NCBI GenBank assembly: GCA_041497115.1
Contig: JBGQFW010000012.1
Location: forward strand, 1-64,000
DNA length: 64,000 nt
DNA from: AR5 sp041497115
Lineage (GTDB): Bacteria; Methylomirabilota; Methylomirabilia; Rokubacteriales; CSP1-6
Direction: 5' to 3'
A program made the translations under genes and the position numbers. Positions 1 to 8,530 of this stretch are shown piece after piece (position 1 is the stretch's first letter; every line of letters begins with the position of its first letter). The notes under the pieces were generated by a model. The model had not been told where the DNA came from. It did no database searches and was given only the letters and a program-made list of their open reading frames with translations.

Positions 1-1524
1 AGCGGTGTGGCCTACGACACGCTCTGCACGCTGGGCGCCTCGACGACCGGCAACGCCGCCACCGTGAACTGGTCGAGCGTCAACACGGCCCTGCTCCTCA
101 AGTCCACCTCCGCGATCGCGGCGGCGCCGGTGAACGGCACCGCCTACGTGGCGGGGAACACGATCTCCGGCGTCTCGGTCGTCTACAGCGGCGTGACGGC
201 GAGCGACACCAGCTTCGCCGACAGCGGGCTGACGACCGGCACGACGTACCACTACAAGATGTGGGCGAAGGCCGGCCCCACCGCTGCGTGCGCGGCCTCC
301 CCCTGCTACATGGCGGGGACCGAGGTCACGATCACGCCGCGGGTGGGCAACACGACCTGGAGCTCGATCGTCAGCGGCGGCGCGGCGCTGAACCCGGTGG
401 TGGCCGGCAGCACCTTCACCGCGCCCGTGTCGTTCGGCTCCAACGCCGGCAAGGTCATCTCGCTGAACTCGACGACCGGCGCGTGGGCGAGCGTGCCGGG
501 CAACACGGTCGCCGCCACCCAGGGCTACGCCAGCGTGTTCCCGCTCGCCGGCGGCAGCGACGCCGTGGTGGCGGCCGACCAGAGCGGCTGGGTCTACTCG
601 TTCAACCCGTCCACCGGCGCCGTCAACTGGCTGGTGAAGCTGAATGCCGACGCCATCCAGGCCGCCGTCTCGACGTACCTGCGCGGCTTCTTCTCGTCCC
701 AGATGACGACGACCTATCCGGGGACGTACGACATCGTCTTCGTCGCGACCATGAACAACACAGGGAGCGGCGGCTTCACCAACAACAAGGTCTACGCGCT
801 CCGCTCGGACACCGGCGCCACGCTGTGGACCTTCAGCCCCGCCACGCTGAGCGTCTCCCCGTGCGCGAGCGGCTGCCCGATGGACCAGATCACCGGTCAG
901 CCCTGGGTGGACTACACCCACGACCGGCTCTACATCACGAGCCGCCCCGGCAACCTGGCCAACCAGAACAGCCTCTGGTTCCTGGATCTGCGAACGAGCG
1001 GCACGCTGACGACGGTGTTCGGCGGCGGCTACGACTTCACGACGGCGCCGAGCCAGTCGTTCGACAACAACACGCTCTACATCGGCGACCAGGCGGGCAA
1101 TCTCCACATCGTCAACCTGACGACCCTGGTGAGGACGATCAACCTGGCGGCCACCGGCACCTCGTTCAAGGGATTCGTCTGGGAGGACTTCGGAACGACC
1201 GGGCGGCTGTACTTCGTCACCACCGACGGCAACGTCTGGTGCCTGGTGCCGCCTTCGACGACGCCGTGCTGGAAGACCAAGCCGGTGTCGAGCGGCACGG
1301 TCTCGCAGCTCGTGGAGAGCGACGTGCGCCTCTGGGTGGGCGGCTCCGACGGCAGCCTCTATCAGCTGGACCTCACCACCGGCGTCGCCGAGAAGACCTT
1401 CGTCGTCGGCGCCGGATCGCTGGGCCTCGGCCCGGTCAGCACCGAGAGTGGCGACGAGCTGTTCGTCGCGGCGACCGATGGGACGTTGTACAAGATCTCG
1501 CTGAGCAGCGGGAGCCTGCCGTGA
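1..1524 (+). CDS. Secreted/cell-surface PQQ-like beta-propeller protein with fibronectin-III-like segment (5' partial)
   Basis: The frame is open from the first base, so the N-terminus lies outside the window; at least 507 residues are present. Residues of roughly 35-105 look like a fibronectin type III domain, with the typical pattern of aromatic and Gly-Leu-Thr-Thr-Gly-Thr-x-Tyr residues. From about 120 to the end there are repeated blades with Gly-Ser-Leu-Tyr and Val-Tyr-Ser-like strands (for example DGSLYQLDLTTG and GWVYSFNPSTGAVNW), which is the pattern of PQQ-binding-like beta-propellers (WD40/quinoprotein fold). No catalytic residues can be assigned. The stop codon overlaps the GTG of the next gene (GTGA), so the two are translationally coupled. 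It probably acts outside the cytoplasm as a binding protein; its link to the downstream peptide-modification genes is only positional. Confidence 0.75.
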   Translation, partial: SGVAYDTLCTLGASTTGNAATVNWSSVNTALLLKSTSAIAAAPVNGTAYVAGNTISGVSVVYSGVTASDTSFADSGLTTGTTYHYKMWAKAGPTAACAASPCYMAGTEVTITPRVGNTTWSSIVSGGAALNPVVAGSTFTAPVSFGSNAGKVISLNSTTGAWASVPGNTVAATQGYASVFPLAGGSDAVVAADQSGWVYSFNPSTGAVNWLVKLNADAIQAAVSTYLRGFFSSQMTTTYPGTYDIVFVATMNNTGSGGFTNNKVYALRSDTGATLWTFSPATLSVSPCASGCPMDQITGQPWVDYTHDRLYITSRPGNLANQNSLWFLDLRTSGTLTTVFGGGYDFTTAPSQSFDNNTLYIGDQAGNLHIVNLTTLVRTINLAATGTSFKGFVWEDFGTTGRLYFVTTDGNVWCLVPPSTTPCWKTKPVSSGTVSQLVESDVRLWVGGSDGSLYQLDLTTGVAEKTFVVGAGSLGLGPVSTESGDELFVAATDGTLYKISLSSGSLP

Positions 1525-1997
1525 CCCGCCGGCTGCTCGTCGCCGCTGCCCTGCTGCTGGCGCTGCCACCGGCCCTCCCGGTGCCCGCGCGCGCCCAGGA
1601 CACCTGCACGCAGCAGGCCCGGCGGGTGCGGCTGCCCGACGGCTTCGCCGAGGCGCGCGTGTCATTCGTCGGCGTCCTCACCAGCGGCCGCAACCGGGTG
1701 GGCGAGGAGTTCCCGGGGAACGGGCTGCGCGAGCTGCGCATCGTCGTGGACTGGACGGAGCTCGACCACGCGCACCTGCAGCGGGTGGAGCTCTCCAGCC
1801 CCGACGGCTCGCTCTACCAGCGATTGACGAGCTCGTTCACCGGCTCGCGCCGGCCGGTGTCGGTCACCACGCGGATCCCGGTGGCCGGCAGTTCGATCGT
1901 GGACTCCTCACTCTTCGGCGAGTGGTGCGCCGAGGTGTTCCTCGACGACGAGGACGCGCCGATCGCCCGCCACCGCTTCCTGCTCACACCGCCCTGA
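1521..1997 (+). CDS. Small secreted protein of unknown function
   Basis: This 158-residue protein starts at GTG 1521, overlapping the stop of the propeller gene by four bases. Residues 1-27 form a clear signal peptide: two arginines, a run of Leu/Ala, then a cleavage-like PARAQD site. The mature part is about 130 residues with alternating hydrophobic positions, which suggests an all-beta domain, and has cysteines near both ends that could form a disulfide. I do not recognise the family. The overlap on one side and the adjacent peptidase gene on the other suggest membership of the same operon, perhaps as a structural partner of the propeller protein. Confidence 0.7.
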   Translation: MTRRLLVAAALLLALPPALPVPARAQDTCTQQARRVRLPDGFAEARVSFVGVLTSGRNRVGEEFPGNGLRELRIVVDWTELDHAHLQRVELSSPDGSLYQRLTSSFTGSRRPVSVTTRIPVAGSSIVDSSLFGEWCAEVFLDDEDAPIARHRFLLTPP

Positions 1998-2065
1998 GCT
2001 CCGCGACCGCGCCCTCCGGCGCCGCTCTCGAGCCCCTCGCATCCGCCTCGCTCTCGCGCGGCAAC

Positions 2066-2464
2066 ATGCTGCGGCTGCGCGCGCGTGGTGGCAGCATGCT
2101 GCCGTGGCTGCGCGACGGCGACCTCGTCGAGATTCGGCCGGCGCCGCCCGCCGGGGTGCGGATCGGCGATGTACTATGCTATGAGCCGTCGCCGGGGAGG
2201 CTGACCCTCCACCGTGTTGTCGCCAGCGACGAATGTGGGTTCGTGACGAGAGGTGATGCCTTGGCGTACGTCGAGGACGTGCCCGCCGCCTCGGTCCTGG
2301 GCGTGGTGGTGGCCGTCGAGCGTGGCAACCGCGTGCGACGCCTGGACACGCCGGCCGCGCACCGGCGGGCGCGGGTGGTGGCGGCGGTGTCGCCGGCGCT
2401 CGCGCGGCTGCTGCCGGGCGTGCGCGCGCTGCGGCGCGCCTGGCGGGCGGTGTGTCGTGGATGA
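2066..2464 (+). CDS. SipW-like (ER-type) S24/S26 signal-peptidase family protein
   Basis: Counting from ATG 2066 the protein has 132 residues. Residues 8-12 carry the Gly-Gly-Ser-Met-Leu-Pro box with the candidate catalytic Ser10. His49 in LTLHRVV sits where SipW/ER-type signal peptidases use His instead of Lys, and the RGD at 63-65 matches the conserved third acidic box. No convincing long membrane anchor is seen, unlike LepB. The start is uncertain: the frame is open upstream to a GTG at 1922, and a CTG at 1994 overlaps the previous stop, but both would add a low-complexity head. Small peptidases of this type recur beside PqqD and HPr-kinase-like genes in peptide-natural-product loci, so removal of a leader peptide is a possible role (inference). 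Confidence 0.75.
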   Translation: MLRLRARGGSMLPWLRDGDLVEIRPAPPAGVRIGDVLCYEPSPGRLTLHRVVASDECGFVTRGDALAYVEDVPAASVLGVVVAVERGNRVRRLDTPAAHRRARVVAAVSPALARLLPGVRALRRAWRAVCRG

Positions 2465-3254
2465 GGTCACCGTCGAGATCGGTGGCCTGCGCACCGCCAT
2501 CGTGACGCGCCATCCGGAGATCGCCGCCGTCGTCGCCGAGCGCTACGCGGGCTTCCTGGCGACCGCTCCCGCCGACTGGCGCATCGAGGCCGACCTTCGC
2601 CCCGAGGGGCTCGTGGACCTGACCGATGTCGCGGTCCGCGCCGGTGACGGTCCCGGCCGGCTCGTGGTGGAGCGTCACGACTTCGTCGCCATGCTCGACG
2701 TGCCCGCCCGCGTCGGCCGGCTGGCGCTGGGCGCCGTGGATCACATCGCGGTGGACACCTTCCTGCGCGTCGCCTATTCGCTGGCGCTGCTCGACGCCGG
2801 CGCGCTGCTCGTGCACGCCGCCAGCCTCGCGCGCGGCGAGCGGGCGTGGGTGTTCAGCGGCCCGTCGGGCAGCGGCAAGACGACCCTGGCACGGCTGTCG
2901 GCCGACGCCGCGCTGCTGAGCGACGAGATCTCGATCGTGCGGCTGGGGCCGGCCGGCCGCCTCGTCTGCTACGGCTCGCCGTTCTGGGGCGACCTGGGCC
3001 GGCCGGGCGAGAACGCCGCGGTGGAGGTGGCGGCCCTGCACTTCATCCGCCACGCCGACCGCCACGCGGCGGTCGCCCTGAGCGGGCGGCACGCGCTGGC
3101 CGCGCTGCTGCCCAACGTCCTCTTCTTCGCAGCCGAGCCCGGCCTGGTGGCGCGCGTACTCGACCTCGCCGCCGCCGTGGTGGGGGCGGTGCCGTGCTTC
3201 ACGCTGGGCTTCCGGCCCGATCCCGGCGTCTGGGAGGTGGTCCGCGGTGCGTGA
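2457..3254 (+). CDS. HPr kinase/phosphorylase-like (HprK-like) P-loop protein
   Basis: The 265-residue protein starts at GTG 2457 inside the end of the peptidase gene. Residues 135-143 read GPSGSGKTT, a Walker A loop of the HprK type, with Lys141 as the ATP-binding lysine. A following LLSDEISIVRL segment (about 152-162) matches the acidic strand after the loop in this family. True HPr kinases act on the sugar phosphotransferase protein HPr, but no HPr or PTS gene is here. Relatives in lasso-peptide clusters, such as the paeninodin kinase PadeK, phosphorylate the precursor's C-terminal serine. The neighbouring candidate precursor ends in serine, so a tailoring-kinase role is attractive but inferred. 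Its stop overlaps the start of the PqqD gene. Confidence 0.85.
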   Translation: MDEVTVEIGGLRTAIVTRHPEIAAVVAERYAGFLATAPADWRIEADLRPEGLVDLTDVAVRAGDGPGRLVVERHDFVAMLDVPARVGRLALGAVDHIAVDTFLRVAYSLALLDAGALLVHAASLARGERAWVFSGPSGSGKTTLARLSADAALLSDEISIVRLGPAGRLVCYGSPFWGDLGRPGENAAVEVAALHFIRHADRHAAVALSGRHALAALLPNVLFFAAEPGLVARVLDLAAAVVGAVPCFTLGFRPDPGVWEVVRGA

Positions 3255-3537
3255 CGGCTATCCCGAGCAGAACCCCCGGGCCGCGTGGCGCGTCTACGAC
3301 GGCGAGGTGGTGATCGTCTCGCCCGAGGACAGCACGCTGCACTCGCTCAACCCGGTCGGCACCGTCATCTGGGAGGCGGCCGACGGCCGCACGACGCTGG
3401 AGGCGATCGTCAGCCGCGTCTGCGACGCCTTCGAGGTGGACCCCGCGACCGCCGCGCGGGACGCCGCCGCGTTCGTCGAGTCGCTGAGCCGGCGGGGCTT
3501 GCTCACAATCTTGGAGGCGCCGCGCCCCGCGGCGTAA
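3247..3537 (+). CDS. PqqD family peptide-chaperone protein
   Basis: This 96-residue protein begins at GTG 3247, eight bases before the end of the HprK-like gene. It has the PqqD layout: an N-terminal beta part with DGEVVIVSPEDSTLHSLN, the WEAADGRTTLEAIV turn and a helical C-terminus ending in an Arg-Arg-Gly-Leu-Leu strand. PqqD-type domains (RiPP recognition elements) bind a leader peptide and present it to a radical SAM enzyme. Both expected partners follow at once: a short peptide gene that overlaps this stop, then a radical SAM/SPASM gene. It is therefore probably the leader-binding partner of that pair rather than part of PQQ synthesis, since no pqqC or pqqE is present. Confidence 0.9.
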   Translation: MRDGYPEQNPRAAWRVYDGEVVIVSPEDSTLHSLNPVGTVIWEAADGRTTLEAIVSRVCDAFEVDPATAARDAAAFVESLSRRGLLTILEAPRPAA

Positions 3538-3538
3538 T

Positions 3539-3545
3539 GGAGGAG
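3539..3545 (+). promoter_or_regulatory. Strong ribosome binding site of the precursor peptide gene
   Basis: GGAGGAG lies three bases upstream of ATG 3549. It decides the start of the small peptide against ATG 3537. It is one of the clearest Shine-Dalgarno sites in this operon, in keeping with a need for more peptide than enzyme. Confidence 0.6.
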
Positions 3546-3548
3546 CGC

Positions 3549-3701
3549 ATGGACACGCCCGAGCGTCGAGCCGAGCAGGGCAAGCGGCCTTACGAGCCGC
3601 CCGCGATCACCAGTGAGCAGATCTTCGAGACGACCGCGCTGGCCTGCGGCAAGAAGCCGGCCCAGGGCGGCAAGTGCAACGCCCGGCCGCAAACTTCCTG
3701 A
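3549..3701 (+). CDS. Candidate RiPP precursor peptide (50 residues)
   Basis: This is a small gene between pqqD and the radical SAM gene. ATG 3549 is preferred because a strong GGAGGAG ribosome site (3539-3545) lies just upstream; an in-frame ATG at 3537 overlapping the pqqD stop would add four residues. Residues 1-14 are charged and leader-like. A conserved-looking stretch YEPPAITSEQIFETTALAC spans 15-33. The tail after it is rich in Gly and Lys, contains Cys33 and Cys43, and ends in Pro-Gln-Thr-Ser. Size, position and composition fit a precursor whose leader binds PqqD and whose C-terminal core is modified by the next enzyme. I do not recognise a named precursor family, and the site of modification is unknown. 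Confidence 0.75.
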   Translation: MDTPERRAEQGKRPYEPPAITSEQIFETTALACGKKPAQGGKCNARPQTS

Positions 3702-3711
3702 GGCGCGCCCG

Positions 3712-4776
3712 GTGAGCGTCCTCGGCGAGGCGGTGGTCGAGCGGAGCATGGCGCGCGCCATCCCGCTGTCGGTGCACGTGGACCTCACGATGCGCTGCAA
3801 CGAGCTGTGCGTGCACTGCTATCGCGTCGTGGAGGACCGCGACGAGCTGACGACGGCCGAGGTCAAGACGCTGCTGGCCGACCTGGCCCGGGCGGGCACG
3901 CTGTACCTGACCTTCAGCGGCGGCGAGGTCTTCCTGCGCCGCGACCTCTTCGAGCTGATCGCCGAGGCCAAGCGGCTGCGCTTCGACCTGCGGCTGAAGT
4001 CCAACGCCCTGCTGGTCACCGAGGCGCACGCGCGGCGGCTGGCCGACCTCGGCGTCCGCCAGGTGGACGTCAGCATCTACAGCGCCGATCCGGCGGTGCA
4101 CGACGCCGTCACGCTGATCCCCGGCTCGCTCGAGCGCAGCCTGGCCGGCATCGCGCGGCTGCGGGCCGCCGGCGTGCACGTGAAGATCAACTGCCCGCTG
4201 ATGCGCGCCAACGTCGCCGGCTACCGCGACGTGCGCGCGCTCGCCGAGCGGCTGGGCGTGCCGTGCGGGATCGACCCGATGATCACCGCGCGCAACGACG
4301 GCGACCGCGGGCCGGTGCGGCTGCGCCTGGGGCGGAGCGAGATGGCCGCCGTCCTGCGCCAGGAGGGGCACGCCGCGGCGCCGCCGGCGCCGGCGGCGGG
4401 CGAGCGGCCCGACCTCGACGAGATCGCCTGCGGCGCCGGCCACAACGCCTGCTACGTGAGCGCCTACGGCGACGTCATGCCCTGCGTGGCGCTGCCGCTG
4501 GCGTGCGGCAACATCCGCGAGACGCCGTTTTCCGAGATCTGGACGGGCTCCGCCCGCATGCGCGAGGTGCGGGCGATCCGCGTGCGCGACCTGCACACGT
4601 GCGCGAGCTGCGAGGCGGCGACGTTCTGCACGCGCTGCCCGGGTCAGGCGCTCGTCGAGGACGGCGACCTCTACGGCCCCTCGACGGCGTCGTGCGAGCA
4701 CGCGCTGGCCGCCGCCGAGGTCGCCGGCGTCGCCGTCGTTCCCGCCTCCATGTTGCGCCGGCCCGGCGCCGCCTAG
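3712..4776 (+). CDS. Radical SAM/SPASM peptide-modifying enzyme
   Basis: Starting at GTG 3712 the enzyme has 354 residues; ATG 3748 is an alternative. Cys29, Cys33 and Cys36 form the CNELCVHC motif (CxxxCxxC) that binds the SAM [4Fe-4S] cluster, followed by a Gly-Gly-Glu (FSGGEVF) motif. The C-terminal part has a SPASM domain with cysteines at 240, 247, 258, 265, 297, 300, 306, 309 and 328, including CASCEAATFCTRC, enough for auxiliary iron-sulfur clusters. Such enzymes install thioether, C-C or oxidative changes on peptides. It lies 10 bp after the candidate precursor, with PqqD just before it, so that peptide is the likely substrate. The chemistry cannot be read from sequence. Confidence 0.92.
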   Translation: MSVLGEAVVERSMARAIPLSVHVDLTMRCNELCVHCYRVVEDRDELTTAEVKTLLADLARAGTLYLTFSGGEVFLRRDLFELIAEAKRLRFDLRLKSNALLVTEAHARRLADLGVRQVDVSIYSADPAVHDAVTLIPGSLERSLAGIARLRAAGVHVKINCPLMRANVAGYRDVRALAERLGVPCGIDPMITARNDGDRGPVRLRLGRSEMAAVLRQEGHAAAPPAPAAGERPDLDEIACGAGHNACYVSAYGDVMPCVALPLACGNIRETPFSEIWTGSARMREVRAIRVRDLHTCASCEAATFCTRCPGQALVEDGDLYGPSTASCEHALAAAEVAGVAVVPASMLRRPGAA

Positions 4777-5035
4777 CCCGGCGGGGCGGAGGCGCCTCGG
4801 GCGCCCGCGCCCGCGGCGCGTGTCGGTGGACAGGGCGAACGCCGTCGCATAAGCTACGCCGCGACGCGACCGTCGCGCGACCCATGGGACCTAGATCCAA
4901 TGGTTTCCCGGCGCCCTACCTCCGAGAATCACGGTACGGTGCGCAGTCCATGAGAACCATCACGGGGATCTTCGCTTCTCGGGACACTGCCGCCCACGGT
5001 CTCCGTCAACTCCGCCAGCCCCGCGACGATCTTCA
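4777..5035. other. 259-bp intergenic region between the radical SAM gene and the exported repeat protein
   Basis: It is less G+C-rich toward its right half and carries no ORF with a ribosome site. A CATAAGCTACG stretch near 4846-4857 could hold a -10 box, but no partner -35 is clear. It may contain the promoter of the exported repeat protein gene. No terminator hairpin with a T run is seen. Confidence 0.4.
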
Positions 5036-8000
5036 TTGAAGGTTCTCTCGCGGCGCCGTGCGGCCCTGCTGTGCCTCGTTGTGCTGGCGGTGCTGTACGG
5101 CGCCGGCCCCGCGGCGGCCGACGACTGTGCCGCGCTCGGCGGAGTCGTCGTCGCCGGCGAGTGCCGCATCGCGGCGCCGGTGGCGGCGAGCGGCGCCTTC
5201 ACGCTCGGCGGCACGCTGCACGTCCTCGGCACGGGGCAGATCATCGTGCCGGTGCCGCCGGCGCCCGCCCCGCGACCCACGCTCGAGCTCACGATCGCCG
5301 GCGGCATGATCCTCGACCCGCCCCTGGTGGCGGGCGGCGGCTCGATCGTCGGCGACGCCGCGCGGCTGGGGTCCAACCCGCAGGGGCGCGGCGCCACGAT
5401 CGCCGTCACGGCCTCCGGCGACATCCGGCTGCGCGGGGGCGCGATCGCCGGCGGCACGATCACCGCCAACGGCGACCTGGCCGCCTGCGTGGACGAGGGG
5501 CCGAACGCCGATCCCTTCGCGGGCCACGTGTTCCTCACCTCCACCGGCGGCGGCATTGTCGTCGAGGCCGGAGCCCAGATCCTCGTGAACGCCAGGTGCC
5601 GCGCCGGTGAGATCGTGCTGGCGGCGCCGGAGGGCGACATCCTCGTGGACGGCCTGCTCGAGGCCGCCAGCACCGTCGCCTCCGGCGGCGTGTCACCGCA
5701 GCCACGCGGCGGGCCGATCACGATCGTGGCGGGCGCGAGCCTCACCGTGGGGCTCAGCGGACGCATCAGCAGTCGCGGCCTCGACCACGGCGCCGACCGC
5801 GTGCACCTGGAGTCGGGGCTCGACACGGTCCTCCTCGGATTCGTGCAGTCCGCCGGTGGCGTCGTGCCCGAGGGGCCGCCCAACGGCTGCAGCCTTCCCG
5901 ACCGGCCCGACAAGCCGCTGGAGGCCGTGGCCTGCATCGAGGTCTGGAGCGGCGGCGCGATCCGGGTGGACGCCACCGGCCTCCTGACGGGAGTGGACCT
6001 GGTCGACAGCGGCGAGTCGGGCGACCCCCGGCCGGGCGTCTGCTGCACCTGGATCGACCTGTTCGCGCGCCGGGACATCACGATCCTCGGCCACGCGGTG
6101 GGCGAGCGCTCGGCGCCCTTTGCCGCGAGCGCGCGCCAGTTCTCACCCGACACGCCGGCGGGGATCATCACGGTGAAGTCGGTCGCGGGCAAGGTCGTGA
6201 CCAGCGGCCGGGCGCTGCAGGCCGACGCGACCTCGGCCGGCGGCGTGGGCGGCACCGTCGTCATCGAGGCCGCGTTGGACGTTATGCTGGGCGACGCTCT
6301 GGTGCGGGCGGCCGGTATCGTGGCGGGGGGCTCGATTTCGGTCCGCTCGTTCAACGGCGCCATCACCGGCGGCACCCGCGGCGACCCGAGCCTGGGCGCG
6401 CTGGACGTCAGCCCGGGCGGAAGCGTGGGGATCGAGACGACCATCTGCGGTGGTGCGGCGTACGCGGGCGCGCTGGTGCCGACCGGCACCATCCTGGCGC
6501 CGGTCTGCGGCGGCGCTCCGACGCTGCCCGGGTTCGTGACGCTGCCGACCTTCCAGCCGCGGCCGGCCATCACCGTCGTCGGCGGCACGTTCGTCTTCGA
6601 CGGCCGGCCGCACCCGGCCACCGGCTCCGTCGTGGGGCTCCAGGGCGAGCCCCTCGGCCCGCTCACGTTCACCTACACCGACGCCGCCGGCGCAACGCTC
6701 GCGGGGCCTCCCGTCGCCATCGGCAGCTACACCGCCGTCGGCGCGTTCGCAGGCGATGCCGTCTACCGGGCGGTGGCGGCGAGCGCGACGATCGAGATCG
6801 TGCCCGACACGGCCCCGACGCCGACGATCATCATCACGAGCACCGGGCCGTTCGTCTACGACGGCACGCCGCACTCGGCGACGGGCGTCGTGCTCGGCCA
6901 GGGCGGCGCCGTGATCGCCGCGCCGGTCTTCAGCTACACCGATGCGGGCGGCGCCGCGGTCGCCGCGCCGGTGAGCGCCGGCGTCTATGCCGTGCGCGCG
7001 ACCTATCCCGGCGACGCCGTCTACAAGCCGGCGGCGCCGGTGACGGCGACGCTCACGATCGCGAAAGCGCCGCCGACCTTCGTCATCAACGGCGGGGGCA
7101 GCGTCACCTTCGACGGCAACTCGCACCCGGCCACCGGGACGGCGCGCGGCGTGCAGAACGAGACGCTGAGCCCGGCCCTGACCTTCGCTTACAACGGCGG
7201 GACGGCGGTACCGCGCGACACCGTCGGCGTCTACGTGGTGACGGCGACGTTCGCCGGCAACGCCAACTACCTGGCGGCGACCGACAGCGCCACCACGATC
7301 GTCCTCACCCAGGCGACGCCGACGGTGGTGGTGACCGGCGCCTCGGTGCCGTTCGACGGCGCGCCCCATGGCCTGACCGGCACCGTCATCGGCGTCGGCA
7401 GCCCGCCGGAGATCCTGACGTCGCCGCCACTGGCGTTCACCTACGGCGGCTCGGCCGTGAGGCCGACGAATCCCGGCGTCTACGCGGTGGTCGCCTCGTT
7501 CGCCGGCAACACGAACTATCGGCCGGCCACCGGGACGGCCACCCTCGAGATCACGCCGGCTACCCGGCCGACCCAGGCGTGCCTGAGCGTGGATTTCCGC
7601 GAGATCACCTACTTCCGCGACAATCGCGTCATCACCTCCTCGGACGCCGGCATCCGCGCGCGCAACGGCATCCCCGGCGGCTTCGATCCGCGCCTGTGGC
7701 CGTACGATCCGCGCGGGCGCGGTGACAGTACGCCGTCGCGGCCGACGCTGTTCCGGATCTATGGCTTCGCGGCCGACCAGGTGGGCGTGGCCGTCCCCGA
7801 CGCCGACGTCCCCGGCCGCGTCTATCCTGTGCAGGTGGACCCCGAGATTCCCGGCGCGCGCTTCGTGGACCTGGGCGGGCCGGCCCGCGTCGTCGTCTGC
7901 GTGTCGCAGCTGCAGCACGATCTCATCGACGAGAGTGGGGCAAAGAAGCCCGGCGTGCTGCCCGGCTCGACCCTGCTCAGCGACGCGCGCCGCAACGTTC

Positions 8001-8530
8001 CCGGTATCATGCTCAACCACAACGTGGCCGTCATCGACGTCCCCCCGGCGGTCCGTGACGATCTCCGCGCGCTCGGCACGCCGCTGGGGGACGGCCGTGG
8101 GCACGAGGCGGACCGCGGGCTGGTCGACTACGTCGGCGTGCAGCTCTGGGGGCACGGCAGCGGCCGCTACCGCGAGTTCGTGGACGTCGAGATCGAGTTC
8201 GTGTTCGACGACCCCGACGACCTCGCCGCCCACTACGCCTTCGGCTTCCTGACCGCGAAGAACGTGGACTTCGAGAGCTTCTCGGGCTGCAACTACCTGG
8301 ACGCCGCGCCGGGCAACGACGCCGTGCGGTTCAACGACGTGTGGACGGAAAAGCATGCGGGTGATCCGAACTACGGCCCGGCCTGCGGCACGCGCGAGCC
8401 CGCGCGCAACCAGCGCGTGCGCGAGAACGACGTCGTCCCGTTCGGCGCCATCCAGCTCCTGCCCAGTGTGAACACCGGCGACGACACCGTCCGCCTCTTC
8501 TTCGGCGCGGTCCGGCCCGCGCCGCGATGA
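5036..8530 (+). CDS. Large exported repeat protein with MBG-like domains
   Basis: This 1164-residue protein begins at TTG 5036; residues 1-28 form a signal peptide ending at PAAADD. Residues of about 30-500 are Gly/Ala/Ile-rich with short repeated turns (such as SGDIRLRGGAIAGGTI), which resemble a parallel beta-helix of filamentous surface proteins. About 510-840 contains four repeats of roughly 80 residues, each with a VxxGTFxYDGxPHxATG-like opening and a YPGDAVY or FAGNANY-like strand, the pattern of MBG-type surface domains. The last 320 residues form a separate domain of unknown type with several cysteines. It is exported and probably at the surface. It lies between the radical SAM gene and the nucleotidyltransferase gene, overlapping the latter by four bases. 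Confidence 0.8.
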   Translation: MKVLSRRRAALLCLVVLAVLYGAGPAAADDCAALGGVVVAGECRIAAPVAASGAFTLGGTLHVLGTGQIIVPVPPAPAPRPTLELTIAGGMILDPPLVAGGGSIVGDAARLGSNPQGRGATIAVTASGDIRLRGGAIAGGTITANGDLAACVDEGPNADPFAGHVFLTSTGGGIVVEAGAQILVNARCRAGEIVLAAPEGDILVDGLLEAASTVASGGVSPQPRGGPITIVAGASLTVGLSGRISSRGLDHGADRVHLESGLDTVLLGFVQSAGGVVPEGPPNGCSLPDRPDKPLEAVACIEVWSGGAIRVDATGLLTGVDLVDSGESGDPRPGVCCTWIDLFARRDITILGHAVGERSAPFAASARQFSPDTPAGIITVKSVAGKVVTSGRALQADATSAGGVGGTVVIEAALDVMLGDALVRAAGIVAGGSISVRSFNGAITGGTRGDPSLGALDVSPGGSVGIETTICGGAAYAGALVPTGTILAPVCGGAPTLPGFVTLPTFQPRPAITVVGGTFVFDGRPHPATGSVVGLQGEPLGPLTFTYTDAAGATLAGPPVAIGSYTAVGAFAGDAVYRAVAASATIEIVPDTAPTPTIIITSTGPFVYDGTPHSATGVVLGQGGAVIAAPVFSYTDAGGAAVAAPVSAGVYAVRATYPGDAVYKPAAPVTATLTIAKAPPTFVINGGGSVTFDGNSHPATGTARGVQNETLSPALTFAYNGGTAVPRDTVGVYVVTATFAGNANYLAATDSATTIVLTQATPTVVVTGASVPFDGAPHGLTGTVIGVGSPPEILTSPPLAFTYGGSAVRPTNPGVYAVVASFAGNTNYRPATGTATLEITPATRPTQACLSVDFREITYFRDNRVITSSDAGIRARNGIPGGFDPRLWPYDPRGRGDSTPSRPTLFRIYGFAADQVGVAVPDADVPGRVYPVQVDPEIPGARFVDLGGPARVVVCVSQLQHDLIDESGAKKPGVLPGSTLLSDARRNVPGIMLNHNVAVIDVPPAVRDDLRALGTPLGDGRGHEADRGLVDYVGVQLWGHGSGRYREFVDVEIEFVFDDPDDLAAHYAFGFLTAKNVDFESFSGCNYLDAAPGNDAVRFNDVWTEKHAGDPNYGPACGTREPARNQRVRENDVVPFGAIQLLPSVNTGDDTVRLFFGAVRPAPR

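Noticed and set aside
3247..4776. PQQ biosynthesis operon
   Set aside because: A PqqD and a radical SAM protein are present, but the short peptide lacks the Glu-x-x-x-Tyr pair of PqqA, and pqqB, pqqC and pqqF are absent.
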